Below are positions 7,834-15,912 of a DNA stretch of 48,992 nt, in pieces; position 1 is the stretch's first letter; each line of letters begins with the position of its first letter. The DNA is from an uncultured Alphaproteobacteria bacterium (GTDB lineage: Bacteria > Pseudomonadota > Alphaproteobacteria > Sphingomonadales > Sphingomonadaceae). The translations under genes were made by a program, and so were the position numbers. The stretch spans positions 1 to 48,992 of the forward strand of contig CAIZNH010000022.1 of assembly GCA_903934325.1 (NCBI GenBank), in the 5' to 3' direction. The notes under the pieces were generated by a model. The model had not been told where the DNA came from. It worked only from the letters and a program-made list of their open reading frames with translations, and ran no database searches.

Positions 7834-8601
7834 TCAGGCCTTGGTGGCCGGAGCGTTCGCCGGCTTTGCAGCAGGCTTGGCCGGAGCGGCAGCAACCGGA
7901 GTCGGCTTCACGGCGCCGTTCGAGTTGATGTAGGCGAGGATGTCGGTCGAGAAGCCCGAGAGCAGCTCGTTGATGCGACGGTTGCGCGACTGCAGCCAGT
8001 TGAACGCAAGCACCGCAGGCACAGCGACGAGCAGACCGATGGCGGTCATGATCAGCGCTTCACCGACCGGGCCGGCGACCTTGTCGATCGAGGCCGAACC
8101 TTCGATGCCGATGTTGATCAGCGCGCGGTAGATCCCGATCACGGTGCCGAGCAGACCGACGAACGGCGAGGTCGCACCGACGGTCGCGAGGAACGGCAGG
8201 CCGCCTGCGAGCACCGAGTTGATCGAATCTTCCGAACGCTGGAGCGAACCGTGCATGTAGTCATGCGATTCGAGCGCGTCGGTCATCTTGCCGTGGTCTT
8301 CCTGGGCCTTGACAGCGTCGTCGGCCAGCTGGCGCCATGCGCCGTCCTTCTCGAGCTTGGCAGCGCCTTCCTTGAGGCTCGCCGCGCGCCAGAAGCTGGT
8401 CTGCACGGTCTTGTACTGCTTCATGATCTTGTTCTGCTCGAAGATCTTCGTGAACATGATGTAGAAGGTGCCGACCGACATGATGATCATGACGGTAAGG
8501 ATCGACCAGGCAACCGGGCCGCCTTCCTTCATGGCTTCCATGAAGCCGAACTGATTCTTGGGCGCTTCGCCGGCAACGGCGGCAAGGGTGTAAAGGTTCA
8601 T
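7834..8601 (-). CDS. exbB: ExbB/TolQ/MotA-family proton channel
   Basis: Forms the pentameric inner-membrane proton channel that, with ExbD, energises TonB for outer-membrane uptake. The 255-residue protein has a first membrane helix around residues 31-51 and a cytoplasmic domain of roughly 80 residues. The conserved pair of helices GGLPFLATVGATSPFVGLLG and GEALIMTAIGLLVAVPAVLA follows, with the family's ATSPFVGLLGTV and TAIGL motifs. A C-terminal Pro/Ala/Lys tail (about 25 residues) is unusual and may be an unstructured tether. The start has AAGAGGAC upstream. It is second in the operon, after tonB. Confidence 0.93.
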   Translation of the reverse strand: MNLYTLAAVAGEAPKNQFGFMEAMKEGGPVAWSILTVMIIMSVGTFYIMFTKIFEQNKIMKQYKTVQTSFWRAASLKEGAAKLEKDGAWRQLADDAVKAQEDHGKMTDALESHDYMHGSLQRSEDSINSVLAGGLPFLATVGATSPFVGLLGTVIGIYRALINIGIEGSASIDKVAGPVGEALIMTAIGLLVAVPAVLAFNWLQSRNRRINELLSGFSTDILAYINSNGAVKPTPVAAAPAKPAAKPANAPATKA

Positions 8602-8638
8602 TGCGAGTAGTCCTCTTGAAAGAAAGTTCCTGGGGGCT

Positions 8639-8659
8639 CCGGCCTTCCCACAAGGCCGG
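8639..8659 (-). promoter_or_regulatory. Hairpin between tonB and exbB
   Basis: An eight-pair perfect stem (CCGGCCTT/AAGGCCGG) with a five-base loop lies in the 73-base gap between tonB and exbB, upstream of the exbB ribosome site. It lacks a U-run. A role in transcript stability or partial termination is inference. Confidence 0.55.
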
Positions 8660-8674
8660 GGCCGGATTGATCCG

Positions 8675-9343
8675 TCAGTTCAAACGATAGGTGATGCGCG
8701 TCGAGTAGCTGCCGTTGGTCGGGTTACCGGCCGCGTCAAGCGCCGGATCGAACCGGGCGTAACGCTCCATACCCTGACATGCGGCCGCATCGAGGATGTC
8801 CGAGCCGCTCGAAGCGGTAACCGAACAATTCGCTGCCCGGCCATCGGGGGTAACGGTGACGCGAACGCCAACCGTGCCTTCGATTTCTTCGCGCAGGGCG
8901 CGGGCCGGATAGTTTTCCTGAATGCGGGTCGCCCAGCTGCGCTCGTTCTTGGTGCGTGCACCACGGGCCTGCGACGGCGCCGGGGGAGCCGGCGGCGGGC
9001 CGACCGGAGCCGGCGGCGGAATCCGCAGAGCCGGCGGAGACGGCGGCGGAATCGTCGGCTGGGTCTGGATCGGCGGCGGAGCCGGCGCGATGCTGATCGG
9101 CGGCGGAGGCGCGACCGGCGGCGGCGGAGCCGTGTTTTCCTGCGGTGGCGGCGGCTCGTCCGGTTCCTCGGGCGGCGGCTCTTCGATGTCGACGGTGGTA
9201 ACCCGCTCGATCTCTTTCTTGATGGCGTTGATCGCAAGGCCGATGACCATCACCGCCCCGATGCCACCGACGATCGCAAGCGCGATGATCAATGCAACGA
9301 GCTTGGTGCCGGTCAATCCTTGTTGTTGGCTAGCGTAGGACAT
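8675..9343 (-). CDS. tonB: TonB energy-transducer protein
   Basis: Spans the periplasm and passes ExbBD-derived energy to TonB-dependent outer-membrane receptors. The start is the ATG at 9343, which has GGAGAG ten bases upstream. A TTG at 9361 in the same frame would put that site inside the gene. The 222-residue protein has a single N-terminal membrane helix (about residues 14-40), a Glu/Pro then Pro-rich spacer from about residue 52 to 150, and a C-terminal TonB domain (WATRIQENYPARALREEIEG, then GVRVTVTPDGR and the final STRITYRLN). Two cysteines lie in the C-terminal domain. First gene of the operon. Confidence 0.93.
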   Translation of the reverse strand: MSYASQQQGLTGTKLVALIIALAIVGGIGAVMVIGLAINAIKKEIERVTTVDIEEPPPEEPDEPPPPQENTAPPPPVAPPPPISIAPAPPPIQTQPTIPPPSPPALRIPPPAPVGPPPAPPAPSQARGARTKNERSWATRIQENYPARALREEIEGTVGVRVTVTPDGRAANCSVTASSGSDILDAAACQGMERYARFDPALDAAGNPTNGSYSTRITYRLN

Positions 9344-9731
9344 CCAGCGCTTTCTCTCCAATTGCGAGCCGGACAGCGTTACCCATCCGGCACAATTCCT
9401 GCCCGTCGACCAAGCACGTCGGCGGACAGATCCCTAGAATTTCGGTCCTCCCACGCCGGGAAAACGGACTGCAGGTGCATGCACCTTGCGCAAGTGTCCA
9501 TCCCCGACTGGCACGCCCTGAACATGATTCGCAAAAGCGCCAATCCGTACAGAGCACAACCTCGCTGACCGCACGGGCAGTGTCCCCAGCCCCAAGCGCT
9601 CAGTCCTCGGGGCTTTAACGGGCAACCCCTACCCAATCAAACGCTTTATCGGTTCATCACGGATTCACTGCGCGCAATGTGCAATCACGCCTGCTAGAGA
9701 ATGCGCAACAATCGGTCAGACGAGGCCCCAC
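9344..9731. promoter_or_regulatory. Divergent intergenic region upstream of tonB
   Basis: About 390 bases separate tonB (minus) from the exported protein at 9732 (plus), so promoters for both must lie here. I see no AT-rich Fur-like 19-mer. The clearest element is a perfect 14-base palindrome AGGTGCATGCACCT at 9473-9486, roughly 130 bases upstream of tonB, a possible operator. No coding sequence or RNA gene is convincing. Confidence 0.45.
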
Positions 9732-10634
9732 GTGAAGCAACAGGTTAACGGCAATTTAACACCTTTTTTCAAGCGACTGGCGCTGCTGCCGGTGGTGATG
9801 GCGGGGGCTGCGCTGGCCCCTGTGGCGGGTGCGGCGCAAGCACCTGCCGTACCTGTGCAAACCTCTGCAACCGGGCCAACTTATGCCGATCTGGCAAGCC
9901 TTTCGGACGCTGCGGCGCTGGTGATCCGTGCGCAGATTCGCAAGACGACCACGCTCCCGCCCGAGCGTGCGCCGGGCCTCGCACCCGGATTCGCGCGGCT
10001 TTATGTCGAGGCCAACACGGTGGCGCTGATCGCCGGGCGCGGCACGCTGGGCGCGGGCTTTGCCTATCTGGTCGACGTGCCGCTGGATGCGAAGGGCAAG
10101 GTGCCCAAGCTCAAGCAGCGCGAATTCGTGCTGTTTGCCGATCCGGTGCAGGGGCGTCCGGGCGAGGTGCGGCTGGTCGCGCCCAAGGCGCAGGTCGATT
10201 ACACCCCCGCGCTCGAAGCGCGGCTGCGCCCGATTCTGACCGAGCTCTACGGGGCCGACGTGCCGCCGCGGATCACCGGGATCAGCGATGCGCTGGCGGT
10301 ACCGGGCACGCTGGCGGGCGAATCGGAGACGCAGATCTTCGTGGCGACCGAAGACCGCTCGCCCGTCTCCCTCACCATCCTGCGCCGACCGGGCCAGCAG
10401 GTGCAATGGGGTGTTTCGTGGGACGAGATCATCGATTCGGCCGCCCGCCCGCCCGCGCCTGAAACGCTGCGCTGGTTCCGCCTCGCCTGCTTTCTGCCCG
10501 CGCAATTGCCGAGCAATGCCAACCTCGCGCGCGATCCGGCGGCGCGGCGGCTGGCGGCGGGGGACTATGCCTTCGTCAAGCACTCGCTGGGCGCGTGCGA
10601 GCGGCGGATCACCGAGGCTGCGCCCGCATCCTGA
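9732..10634 (+). CDS. Exported protein of unknown function
   Basis: I do not recognise a named family. The 300-residue product starts with GTG preceded by GACGAGG. It has a basic N-terminus and a hydrophobic stretch ending in an AGAAQA-like signal-peptidase site near residue 35, so it is probably periplasmic or surface-exposed. The mature part is soluble-looking, with no membrane helices, a WGVSWDEIIDSA segment, and two cysteines (in LACFLPAQL and LGACERR) that could pair. It stands alone: tonB diverges upstream and hom follows 60 bases later. Co-transcription with hom is possible, but the function is not deducible. Confidence 0.8.
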   Translation: MKQQVNGNLTPFFKRLALLPVVMAGAALAPVAGAAQAPAVPVQTSATGPTYADLASLSDAAALVIRAQIRKTTTLPPERAPGLAPGFARLYVEANTVALIAGRGTLGAGFAYLVDVPLDAKGKVPKLKQREFVLFADPVQGRPGEVRLVAPKAQVDYTPALEARLRPILTELYGADVPPRITGISDALAVPGTLAGESETQIFVATEDRSPVSLTILRRPGQQVQWGVSWDEIIDSAARPPAPETLRWFRLACFLPAQLPSNANLARDPAARRLAAGDYAFVKHSLGACERRITEAAPAS

Positions 10635-10694
10635 CGGCTTGACCGGACAGGCAGGGCGGGTAAGCGCCTGTCGCGAAACCTTGAGGAGGGCCGC

Positions 10695-12014
10695 TTGACC
10701 ACCACTGCATCTGCACCGCTGCGCATTGCTATCGCCGGGCTTGGTACGGTGGGGGCGGGAGTCATCCGGCTGCTCGATACCAACCGGGCGCTGATCGCCG
10801 CGCGCGCCGGTCGCCCGATCGAGGTGGTGGCGGTCTCGGCGCGGGATCGCGGCAAGGATCGCGGGGTCGATATCGCCCGCTTCGCGTGGGAGGACGACAT
10901 GACCGCGCTCGCCCGCCGTGATGATGTGGACGTGGTGGTGGAACTGGTCGGCGGGTCGGACGGCCCGGCGCTGGCCCTGTCGCGCGCGGCGCTGGGGGCG
11001 GGCAAGGGCCTCGTCACCGCCAACAAGGCGATGATCGCGCATCACGGGCTGGAACTGGCCGAAACCGCCGAGGCGCATAATGCTGCCCTGAAGTTCGAAG
11101 CCGCAGTGGCGGGCGGGATTCCGGTGATCAAAGGCCTGCGCGAAGGCACCAGCGCCAACGCGCTCACCAAGGTCTACGGCATCCTCAACGGCACCTGCAA
11201 TTACATCCTCTCCACCATGGAGCGCACCGGCGCGGACTTTGCCGATGTGCTGGCCGAGGCCCAGCGCCTGGGCTTTGCCGAGGCTGACCCCGCTTTCGAC
11301 ATCGAGGGCGTGGACGCGGCGCACAAGCTCGCGATTCTGGCGGCGATCGGGTTCGGCACGCGGGTCGATTTCAAAGGCGTGCGCGTCTCCGGCATCACCC
11401 AGGTGCGCGCAGCCGACATTGCCCAGGCCGATGCGCTGGGTTTTGTCATCCGGCTGATCGGCGAGGCAGACGTGGAAGAGACCCCCGCCGGCCCCCGCCT
11501 GCTCCAGCGCGTCCGGCCCTGCCTTGTCGCCAAGGGCCACCCGCTGAGCGCGGTTGACGGCCCCACCAATGCGGTGGTCGCCGAGGGCAATTTCTCGGGC
11601 CGCCTGCTGTTCCAGGGCGCGGGCGCAGGCGACGGGCCGACCGCGAGCGCCGTCGCCGCCGATCTCATCGACATTGCCCGCGACGAGGTGGGCGCGCCTT
11701 TCTCGATCCCCAGCGCGCAACTGGCCGCGCTCCCGCCCGCCGAACCCGGCCACCGCACCGAGCGCACCTATATCCGCTTCATGGTCAAGGACCGCCCCGG
11801 CGTGCTTGCCGAAATCACCGCCGCGATGCGCGACGGTGCGGTCTCGATCGAAAGCCTGATCCAGCAGGGCCGCGGCGCGGATGCGGGCGAGGTAATGGTG
11901 GCGATGGTGACCCACGAAGGCCCCGAATCGGGCGTCGCGGCGGCGCTGGCGCTGCTGGAGGGTTCCGAAAGCCTGACCGGCGCGCCGCTGGTGCTTCCGA
12001 TCCTGCCGCTCTAA
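10695..12014 (+). CDS. hom: Homoserine dehydrogenase
   Basis: Reduces aspartate semialdehyde to homoserine with NAD(P)H, the branch point to threonine and methionine. The start is TTG at 10695 behind a strong GAGGAGGG. The 439-residue protein has the Rossmann motif IAGLGTVGAG at about residues 13-22, VTANKAMIAHHG, the catalytic-domain GIPVIKGLREG and GILNGTCNYILS segments, and a C-terminal ACT domain (RTYIRFMVKDRPGVLAEIT) for feedback control by threonine. It is the stand-alone form, not fused to aspartokinase. Transcription probably ends in the inverted repeat that follows. Confidence 0.95.
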   Translation: MTTTASAPLRIAIAGLGTVGAGVIRLLDTNRALIAARAGRPIEVVAVSARDRGKDRGVDIARFAWEDDMTALARRDDVDVVVELVGGSDGPALALSRAALGAGKGLVTANKAMIAHHGLELAETAEAHNAALKFEAAVAGGIPVIKGLREGTSANALTKVYGILNGTCNYILSTMERTGADFADVLAEAQRLGFAEADPAFDIEGVDAAHKLAILAAIGFGTRVDFKGVRVSGITQVRAADIAQADALGFVIRLIGEADVEETPAGPRLLQRVRPCLVAKGHPLSAVDGPTNAVVAEGNFSGRLLFQGAGAGDGPTASAVAADLIDIARDEVGAPFSIPSAQLAALPPAEPGHRTERTYIRFMVKDRPGVLAEITAAMRDGAVSIESLIQQGRGADAGEVMVAMVTHEGPESGVAAALALLEGSESLTGAPLVLPILPL

Positions 12015-12023
12015 CCGTAACAT

Positions 12024-12119
12024 CCGTTCGCCCTGAGCCTGTCGAAGGGCCGCACTTTCTTGGAGCTTGGCGCAAGCTGAAGAAGAAGAACGGCCCTTCG
12101 ACAAGCTCAGGGCGAGCGG
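12024..12119. repeat. Long inverted repeat (extragenic hairpin element)
   Basis: Arms of 29 bases at 12024-12052 and 12091-12119 match at 27 positions (core CCCTGAGC.TGTCGAAGGGC). The 38-base interior holds its own small dyad AGCTT/AAGCT. It lies between the convergent ends of hom and the exported-protein pair, so it may act as a two-way terminator. Arms of this sequence are a common dispersed repeat in sphingomonad genomes, by recollection rather than by search. Confidence 0.8.
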
Positions 12120-12127
12120 GTCTTAGG

Positions 12128-12815
12128 CTATTCTTCCGTCGCCTTCTTCGGCTTTTCCGGCAACCCCAGTTCCGCTTCCACCCGGCGGCGCGAATCGTCT
12201 GACAGCGGGGCATCAGCGCCTTCAACCGGCGCGAGGCCCTTGGCCACGCGTTCCGCGTCCGATCCCTCGGGGGCGGCGGGAATCGCGGCAACGTCGACGA
12301 TCACCGCCGGGTCTTTCGGGCAGGGCGGGATGAAGCACAGCCCGCTGACAGTCGCCGGACCGCGGAAGATCCCCGGCCCCGCAACATCGGGCGGGGGCAG
12401 GGTGCCCGCGTTCTGTGTGCGCGCGGCATAGTCCTTCAGCCACGCCTCGTGACTGCCGCTGTAAATCTGCGAGGTGTCCCGCCGGAACTTCGCGGCACAC
12501 CACGATCTCGCCCTGCACCACGCCGCGCTCGGTCTGGTCGGCGCATTCCTTCTGCTCGATCGCATCGGCGGCATCGGAGGTCTGCGGGGGTGCGAGAATG
12601 TCGATCTGCTGCGGCGGTTCGGCCATCGGCGCATCCGGGCCAAGGTCGATCGGCACGCGCGGGCGCTCAGGCTCGACCGGTTTGGCCTTTGTGCCGGGCG
12701 CGGCGCGCGGCGGCAGGCGCAGGGTCTGCTGGGGCGGCACCTGCGGGCCGATCCGCACCTGCGGTTCGGTCGCCACCTGCGCGGCGAGCGCGGCGACAAA
12801 CAGGGGGAGGAGCAC
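12128..12815 (-). pseudogene. Frameshifted exported protein, paralogue of its upstream neighbour
   Basis: The first half reads from a GTG at 12815: a hydrophobic leader (LLPLFVAALAAQVA), a Pro-rich stretch, then DQTERGVVQGEIVVCREVP. At about 12478-12480 the meaningful frame shifts by one base and continues as DTSQIYSGSHEAWLKDYA to ...GSDAERVAKGLAPVEG and the stop at 12128. Removing one C from the CCC there restores CREVPADTSQ, matching CREVGSDTSA of the neighbouring paralogue. Shared later segments (GSDAERVAKGL versus GSDADRIARGL) confirm the relationship. A true disrupted gene and a single-base sequence error are both possible. An AGGAG site overlaps the upstream gene's stop. Confidence 0.75.
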
Positions 12816-12829
12816 GGCCTCGCGTGCTC

Positions 12830-13465
12830 CTATCCGCCCTTCCGCTTCTTGGAGCCTGCGCGCGGCGGCACGACCGTCTTGATCCCGGCTGCCTCGCGCC
12901 GCGCCTTTTCTTCCTCTTCGGAGAGGTTGGTGTTCTCGTTGAGCGGCGGCAAGCCGCGGGCGATCCGGTCCGCATCGGAACCGGCGGGGGCCTTGGGCAG
13001 GGCGGCCACATCGATCATCAGCGCGGGCGGCGGCGCACCGCCGAAGCCGATGCCCTTGCCGTTATCGGCAATCCCGAAAGCCTCCGGCGCGCGCGGGGCA
13101 CCCTTGAAGGCGGTTTCCTGCGCGTAACGCTTCTGCGAGGCGGCGCGGTCTCCGGTGAGGGCGGAGGTATCACTCCCGACTTCGCGGCAGACCACGATCT
13201 CGCCGCTGATCGCGCCCGCATCTGCGCGGTCGACACATTCCTTGGCCTGCGCCTGATTGACCTCGCCGCGCGGGACGGTGACCATCAGATTGACGCGGGG
13301 GCGCACCGGGACCTCGGTTGTCGCAGGCACCGGAGTCGCGGCCTGAGTCGCTGCGGTGTCATCCTGCGCGGCCACAGGAGCCGCCAGCACCAGCGCGGCG
13401 GCCGTCAGGAGAGTGTGAAAACCCGACAAGACGGGCATGGCATTGCTCGACAAACCCGTCTCCAT
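12830..13465 (-). CDS. Exported protein of unknown function (intact paralogue)
   Basis: About 211 residues if started at the ATG at 13465. ATGs at 13438 and 13501 are also possible and none has a good ribosome site. A hydrophobic segment, FHTLLTAAALVLAAPVAAQ, ends in a likely signal-peptidase site. The mature part contains VDRADAGAISGEIVVCREVG with two conserved cysteines (also one in AKECVDRA), a predicted flexible middle, LMIDVAALPKAPAGSDADRIARGLPPL, and a Lys/Arg-rich C-terminus. It is followed 14 bases later by its frameshifted paralogue, a local tandem duplication. No function is recognised. glpX diverges from it. Confidence 0.75.
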   Translation of the reverse strand: METGLSSNAMPVLSGFHTLLTAAALVLAAPVAAQDDTAATQAATPVPATTEVPVRPRVNLMVTVPRGEVNQAQAKECVDRADAGAISGEIVVCREVGSDTSALTGDRAASQKRYAQETAFKGAPRAPEAFGIADNGKGIGFGGAPPPALMIDVAALPKAPAGSDADRIARGLPPLNENTNLSEEEEKARREAAGIKTVVPPRAGSKKRKGG

Positions 13466-13530
13466 CCGCTTATGCGCCAGGGCGATACATGGTCTGGACA
13501 TGACCAGAGCGATAAAAGGCTGAATTGCGC

Positions 13531-14547
13531 ATGAACTCCTCGACCGATACCGATGCAGACACCGCCAAGCAAGCCGCTGCGGACAATGCCATCCAGCGCG
13601 TGCTGGTGCTGGAAATGGTGCGCGTCACCGAAGCGGCGGCGATTGCCGCTGCGCAGCTGATCGGGCGCGGGGATGAAAAGGCCGCCGATGCCGCCGCCGT
13701 GGAAGCCATGCGCCGCGCCTTCGACAACCTCTACATCGACGGCACCGTGGTGATCGGCGAGGGCGAGCGTGACGAGGCCCCGATGCTGTTCATCGGCGAA
13801 AAGGTCGGCATGGGCAAAGGTCCGAAGATCGACATTGCCTTGGACCCGCTCGAAGGCACCACCATCACCGCCAAGGCCGGGCCCAATGCGCTCGCAGTGC
13901 TGGCGGCGGCGGAAGAGGGCTGCCTGCTGAACGCGCCCGACACCTATATGGACAAGCTGGCGGTCGGTCCGGGCTATCCCGAAGGCATCATCGATCTCGC
14001 CAAATCGCCGACCGAGAATGTGCTGGCGGTGGCGGCGGCCAAGGGCGTCGATCCGGCGCAGATCAATGTCTGCGTGCTTGATCGTCCGCGCCATGCCGCG
14101 CTGATTGCCGAGCTGCGGCAACTGGGCTGCGGCGTGGTACTGATCGGTGACGGCGACGTGGCGGGCGTGATCGCGGTGACCGACGAGGAAACCACGGTCG
14201 ACATGTATATGGGCCAGGGCGGCGCCCCCGAAGGCGTGCTCGCGGCAGCCGCGCTGCGCTGCGTCGGCGGGCAGTTCAACGGCCGTCTGGTGTTCCGCAA
14301 CGAGGACGAGAAGGCCCGCGCCCGCAAGTGGGGCATCACCGACCTCGATCGCATCTACAAGCTCGAAGACCTCGCCAAGGGCGACTGCATCTTCGCGGCG
14401 ACCGGCGTGACGAGCGGCTCGCTGCTCGACGGGGTGAAGCGCAAGCGCAAGCCGACCGGCGAGACCATCCTCACCACCGAAAGCGTGGTGATGCGCGCGT
14501 CGTCCGGCACGGTGCGCTGGATCCGGGGCGAACACCGCATCGGGTAA
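13531..14547 (+). CDS. glpX: Class II fructose-1,6-bisphosphatase (GlpX)
   Basis: Hydrolyses fructose-1,6-bisphosphate to fructose-6-phosphate in gluconeogenesis. The 338-residue protein has the family's VIGEGERDEAPML metal-site motif, DIALDPLEGTTITA (LDPLEGT substrate site), LDRPRHAALI, IGDGDVAGVIA and GGAPEGVLAAAALRC. It ends with the RASSGTVRWI region. An in-frame TTG lies two codons upstream, but the ATG at 13531 is preferred. Alphaproteobacteria often use this as the main FBPase. A small membrane-protein gene follows after six bases, so the two are probably co-transcribed. Confidence 0.94.
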   Translation: MNSSTDTDADTAKQAAADNAIQRVLVLEMVRVTEAAAIAAAQLIGRGDEKAADAAAVEAMRRAFDNLYIDGTVVIGEGERDEAPMLFIGEKVGMGKGPKIDIALDPLEGTTITAKAGPNALAVLAAAEEGCLLNAPDTYMDKLAVGPGYPEGIIDLAKSPTENVLAVAAAKGVDPAQINVCVLDRPRHAALIAELRQLGCGVVLIGDGDVAGVIAVTDEETTVDMYMGQGGAPEGVLAAAALRCVGGQFNGRLVFRNEDEKARARKWGITDLDRIYKLEDLAKGDCIFAATGVTSGSLLDGVKRKRKPTGETILTTESVVMRASSGTVRWIRGEHRIG

Positions 14548-14553
14548 CGGGCC

Positions 14554-14940
14554 GTGCAGGTTCTGGCGCTGGTGATCCTTGTCGCAGCGGGCTGCTGGCT
14601 CGTGGCGACAGGCGCTCTGATGGCGCTGCGGCCCGAGCGGGCGCTCCACATCCTGAGCCTGACCGCGACCTCGCACCGCGTGAACCTGTCCGAACAGGTG
14701 CCGCGCCTGATCGCCGGTGCGGCGATGGTGGTGCGCGCCGATGCATCGAAGCTGCCGCTGCTGTTCGAGGTGGCGGGCTGGTTCATCGTCGCCTCCTCGC
14801 TGGTGCTGCTGGTGATCCCGCTGGCCTGGAACAATGGCTATGCGGTGTGGTGGGCGAAGCGAATCCCGCCGCTCGCGGTGCGCGCAATCGCGCCCTTCTC
14901 GCTCCTTTTTGGGGTCGGACTGATCTACGCCGCCTGGTGA
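14554..14940 (+). CDS. Small integral membrane protein of unknown function
   Basis: 128 residues with a GTG start six bases after glpX. Hydrophobicity suggests three or four helices: residues 2-26 (VLALVILVAAGCWLVATGA), a middle segment 50-60, 72-93 (AGWFIVASSLVLLVIPLAW) and 108-128. A basic central segment and a WWAKRIPP loop lie between them. There is no motif I can assign to a family. Tight spacing behind glpX suggests one transcript, and no functional link is evident. A terminator at 14965-15001 follows. Confidence 0.75.
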   Translation: MQVLALVILVAAGCWLVATGALMALRPERALHILSLTATSHRVNLSEQVPRLIAGAAMVVRADASKLPLLFEVAGWFIVASSLVLLVIPLAWNNGYAVWWAKRIPPLAVRAIAPFSLLFGVGLIYAAW

Positions 14941-14964
14941 TCCCGCCTCTGTCTCGTCAGACAT

Positions 14965-15001
14965 AAAAAAACCGGCTGCGAGGCATCATCCCCGCAGCCG
15001 G
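14965..15001 (-). terminator. Rho-independent terminator, probably bidirectional
   Basis: A nine-pair stem CCGGCTGCG/CGCAGCCGG (14972-14980 and 14993-15001) is followed on the minus strand by seven T. It ends the secreted-protein gene at 15034 and probably also glpX transcription arriving from the other side. Confidence 0.88.
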
Positions 15002-15033
15002 CTTCCTTCAGCATCCCTGATGTGGCGGGCGGC

Positions 15034-15510
15034 CTAGGGGGCCATGTACCATTGCCCGGTGCCCTTGGACTTGGTGGCCGCATACCAGTGCATCGTGATC
15101 GCGCCGGTCTGGCCGTTGGCCGGGCCGCCCTTGCCTTCCATTCCGCCGACGCAGCCCAGCGCCGTGTTGGGGCCGGGCTTGCCGATATAGTTGCAGCCAT
15201 AGGCCAGCATGTAGGAGTCCTGATCGTCCTTCGCGGTGCAGGACAGATGGATCGCGAAGATCCCGCCAGTGGGCTGGCCGAGACCGACGCAGCGCACCGT
15301 TCCCTTGGTGACGGTGCCGTCATTCATGGTCGTGACATAGGTGCCCTTGACCGAGCCCCCGCCATAGCGCGTGCCCTCGGGGCCGGTGAGGCCGCCAACA
15401 GATTCAACGGGTTCCCATGTCGTTTCGTGTGTAAAGCTTTGGGCAATGGCAGGAGTTGCCAGAGTCAAAGCAAATATGCCGATAACTGAAATGTAATGAT
15501 TCTTCATCAT
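15034..15510 (-). CDS. Small secreted protein of unknown function
   Basis: 158 residues from the ATG at 15510, which has GGGGGA five bases upstream. In-frame codons further out would add a non-conserved, AT-rich prefix. Residues 2-24 form a signal peptide (ISVIGIFALTLATPAIAQ). The mature domain is Gly/Thr-rich with TRYGGGSVKGTYVTTMNDGT, cysteines in TVRCVGLG, LSCTAKDD, YGCNYIG and ALGCVGGMEG (four, two disulfides possible), and ends with GQWYMAP. It looks like a compact beta-rich secreted domain. No family is recognised. Its leader region and 5' end are notably AT-rich against the surrounding chromosome, which hints at separate ancestry. Confidence 0.8.
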   Translation of the reverse strand: MMKNHYISVIGIFALTLATPAIAQSFTHETTWEPVESVGGLTGPEGTRYGGGSVKGTYVTTMNDGTVTKGTVRCVGLGQPTGGIFAIHLSCTAKDDQDSYMLAYGCNYIGKPGPNTALGCVGGMEGKGGPANGQTGAITMHWYAATKSKGTGQWYMAP

Positions 15511-15912
15511 TTTATCCCCCAAACACGAGAAGTCATCGCCAATCTTTACGATCTGACGCCTATCTATTTGTTCGCCACCCTGATTTATTTTTATCATCTA
15601 TTTATTATTTTCACAAACAGACGAGTTTTGTTTAGAATGAAGGGGTTGCAGGATTTGTTGCCCACCGCCTGCGCTGCCAGCGCTCTGGTGGTCTGAAAAA
15701 TGGGCGGCGTGGCGACAGGCGCGGCGCGGAGTCGTAGGGGCTGGCCAGGGCCGGACGCTACGGCATTCTCGCCTTGCTGCCGCTCGTGATTGCACGCCAT
15801 GCAATCGCGGCGGCGCGCGCGCACATTTCGCAACAGATTGCCCCTTTTCGCGGGCAAAATCCCGTGACAAGAGGCATGGCAAAGCAAGAGCTATTGACGG
15901 AGAGCGAGACCC
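15511..15912. promoter_or_regulatory. AT-rich divergent intergenic region
   Basis: About 400 bases without a convincing gene. Positions 15535-15660 are strongly AT-rich in a GC-rich chromosome, with TTTATTTTTATC and TTTATTATTTTC tracts. These probably carry the promoter of the secreted-protein gene (minus). The remaining 250 bases return to high GC and lead to the acyl-CoA dehydrogenase pair. AAGAGG and AAGCAAGAG occur close to the plus-strand start. Confidence 0.5.

Noticed and set aside
6464..7933. 489-codon plus-strand frame over the exbD genes
   Set aside because: It is antisense to two clear ExbD proteins and has low-complexity His/Asp/Arg-rich composition.
9473..9486. AGGTGCATGCACCT palindrome as a Fur box
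   Set aside because: Fur boxes are AT-rich GATAATGAT-type 19-mers; this GC-rich 14-mer does not match. Kept only as a possible operator.
9756..12104. 782-codon open frame on the minus strand opposite hom and the exported protein
   Set aside because: Long antisense frames are normal in GC-rich genes; the translation is Arg/His/Gly-rich with no recognisable domain, while hom on the plus strand is unmistakable.
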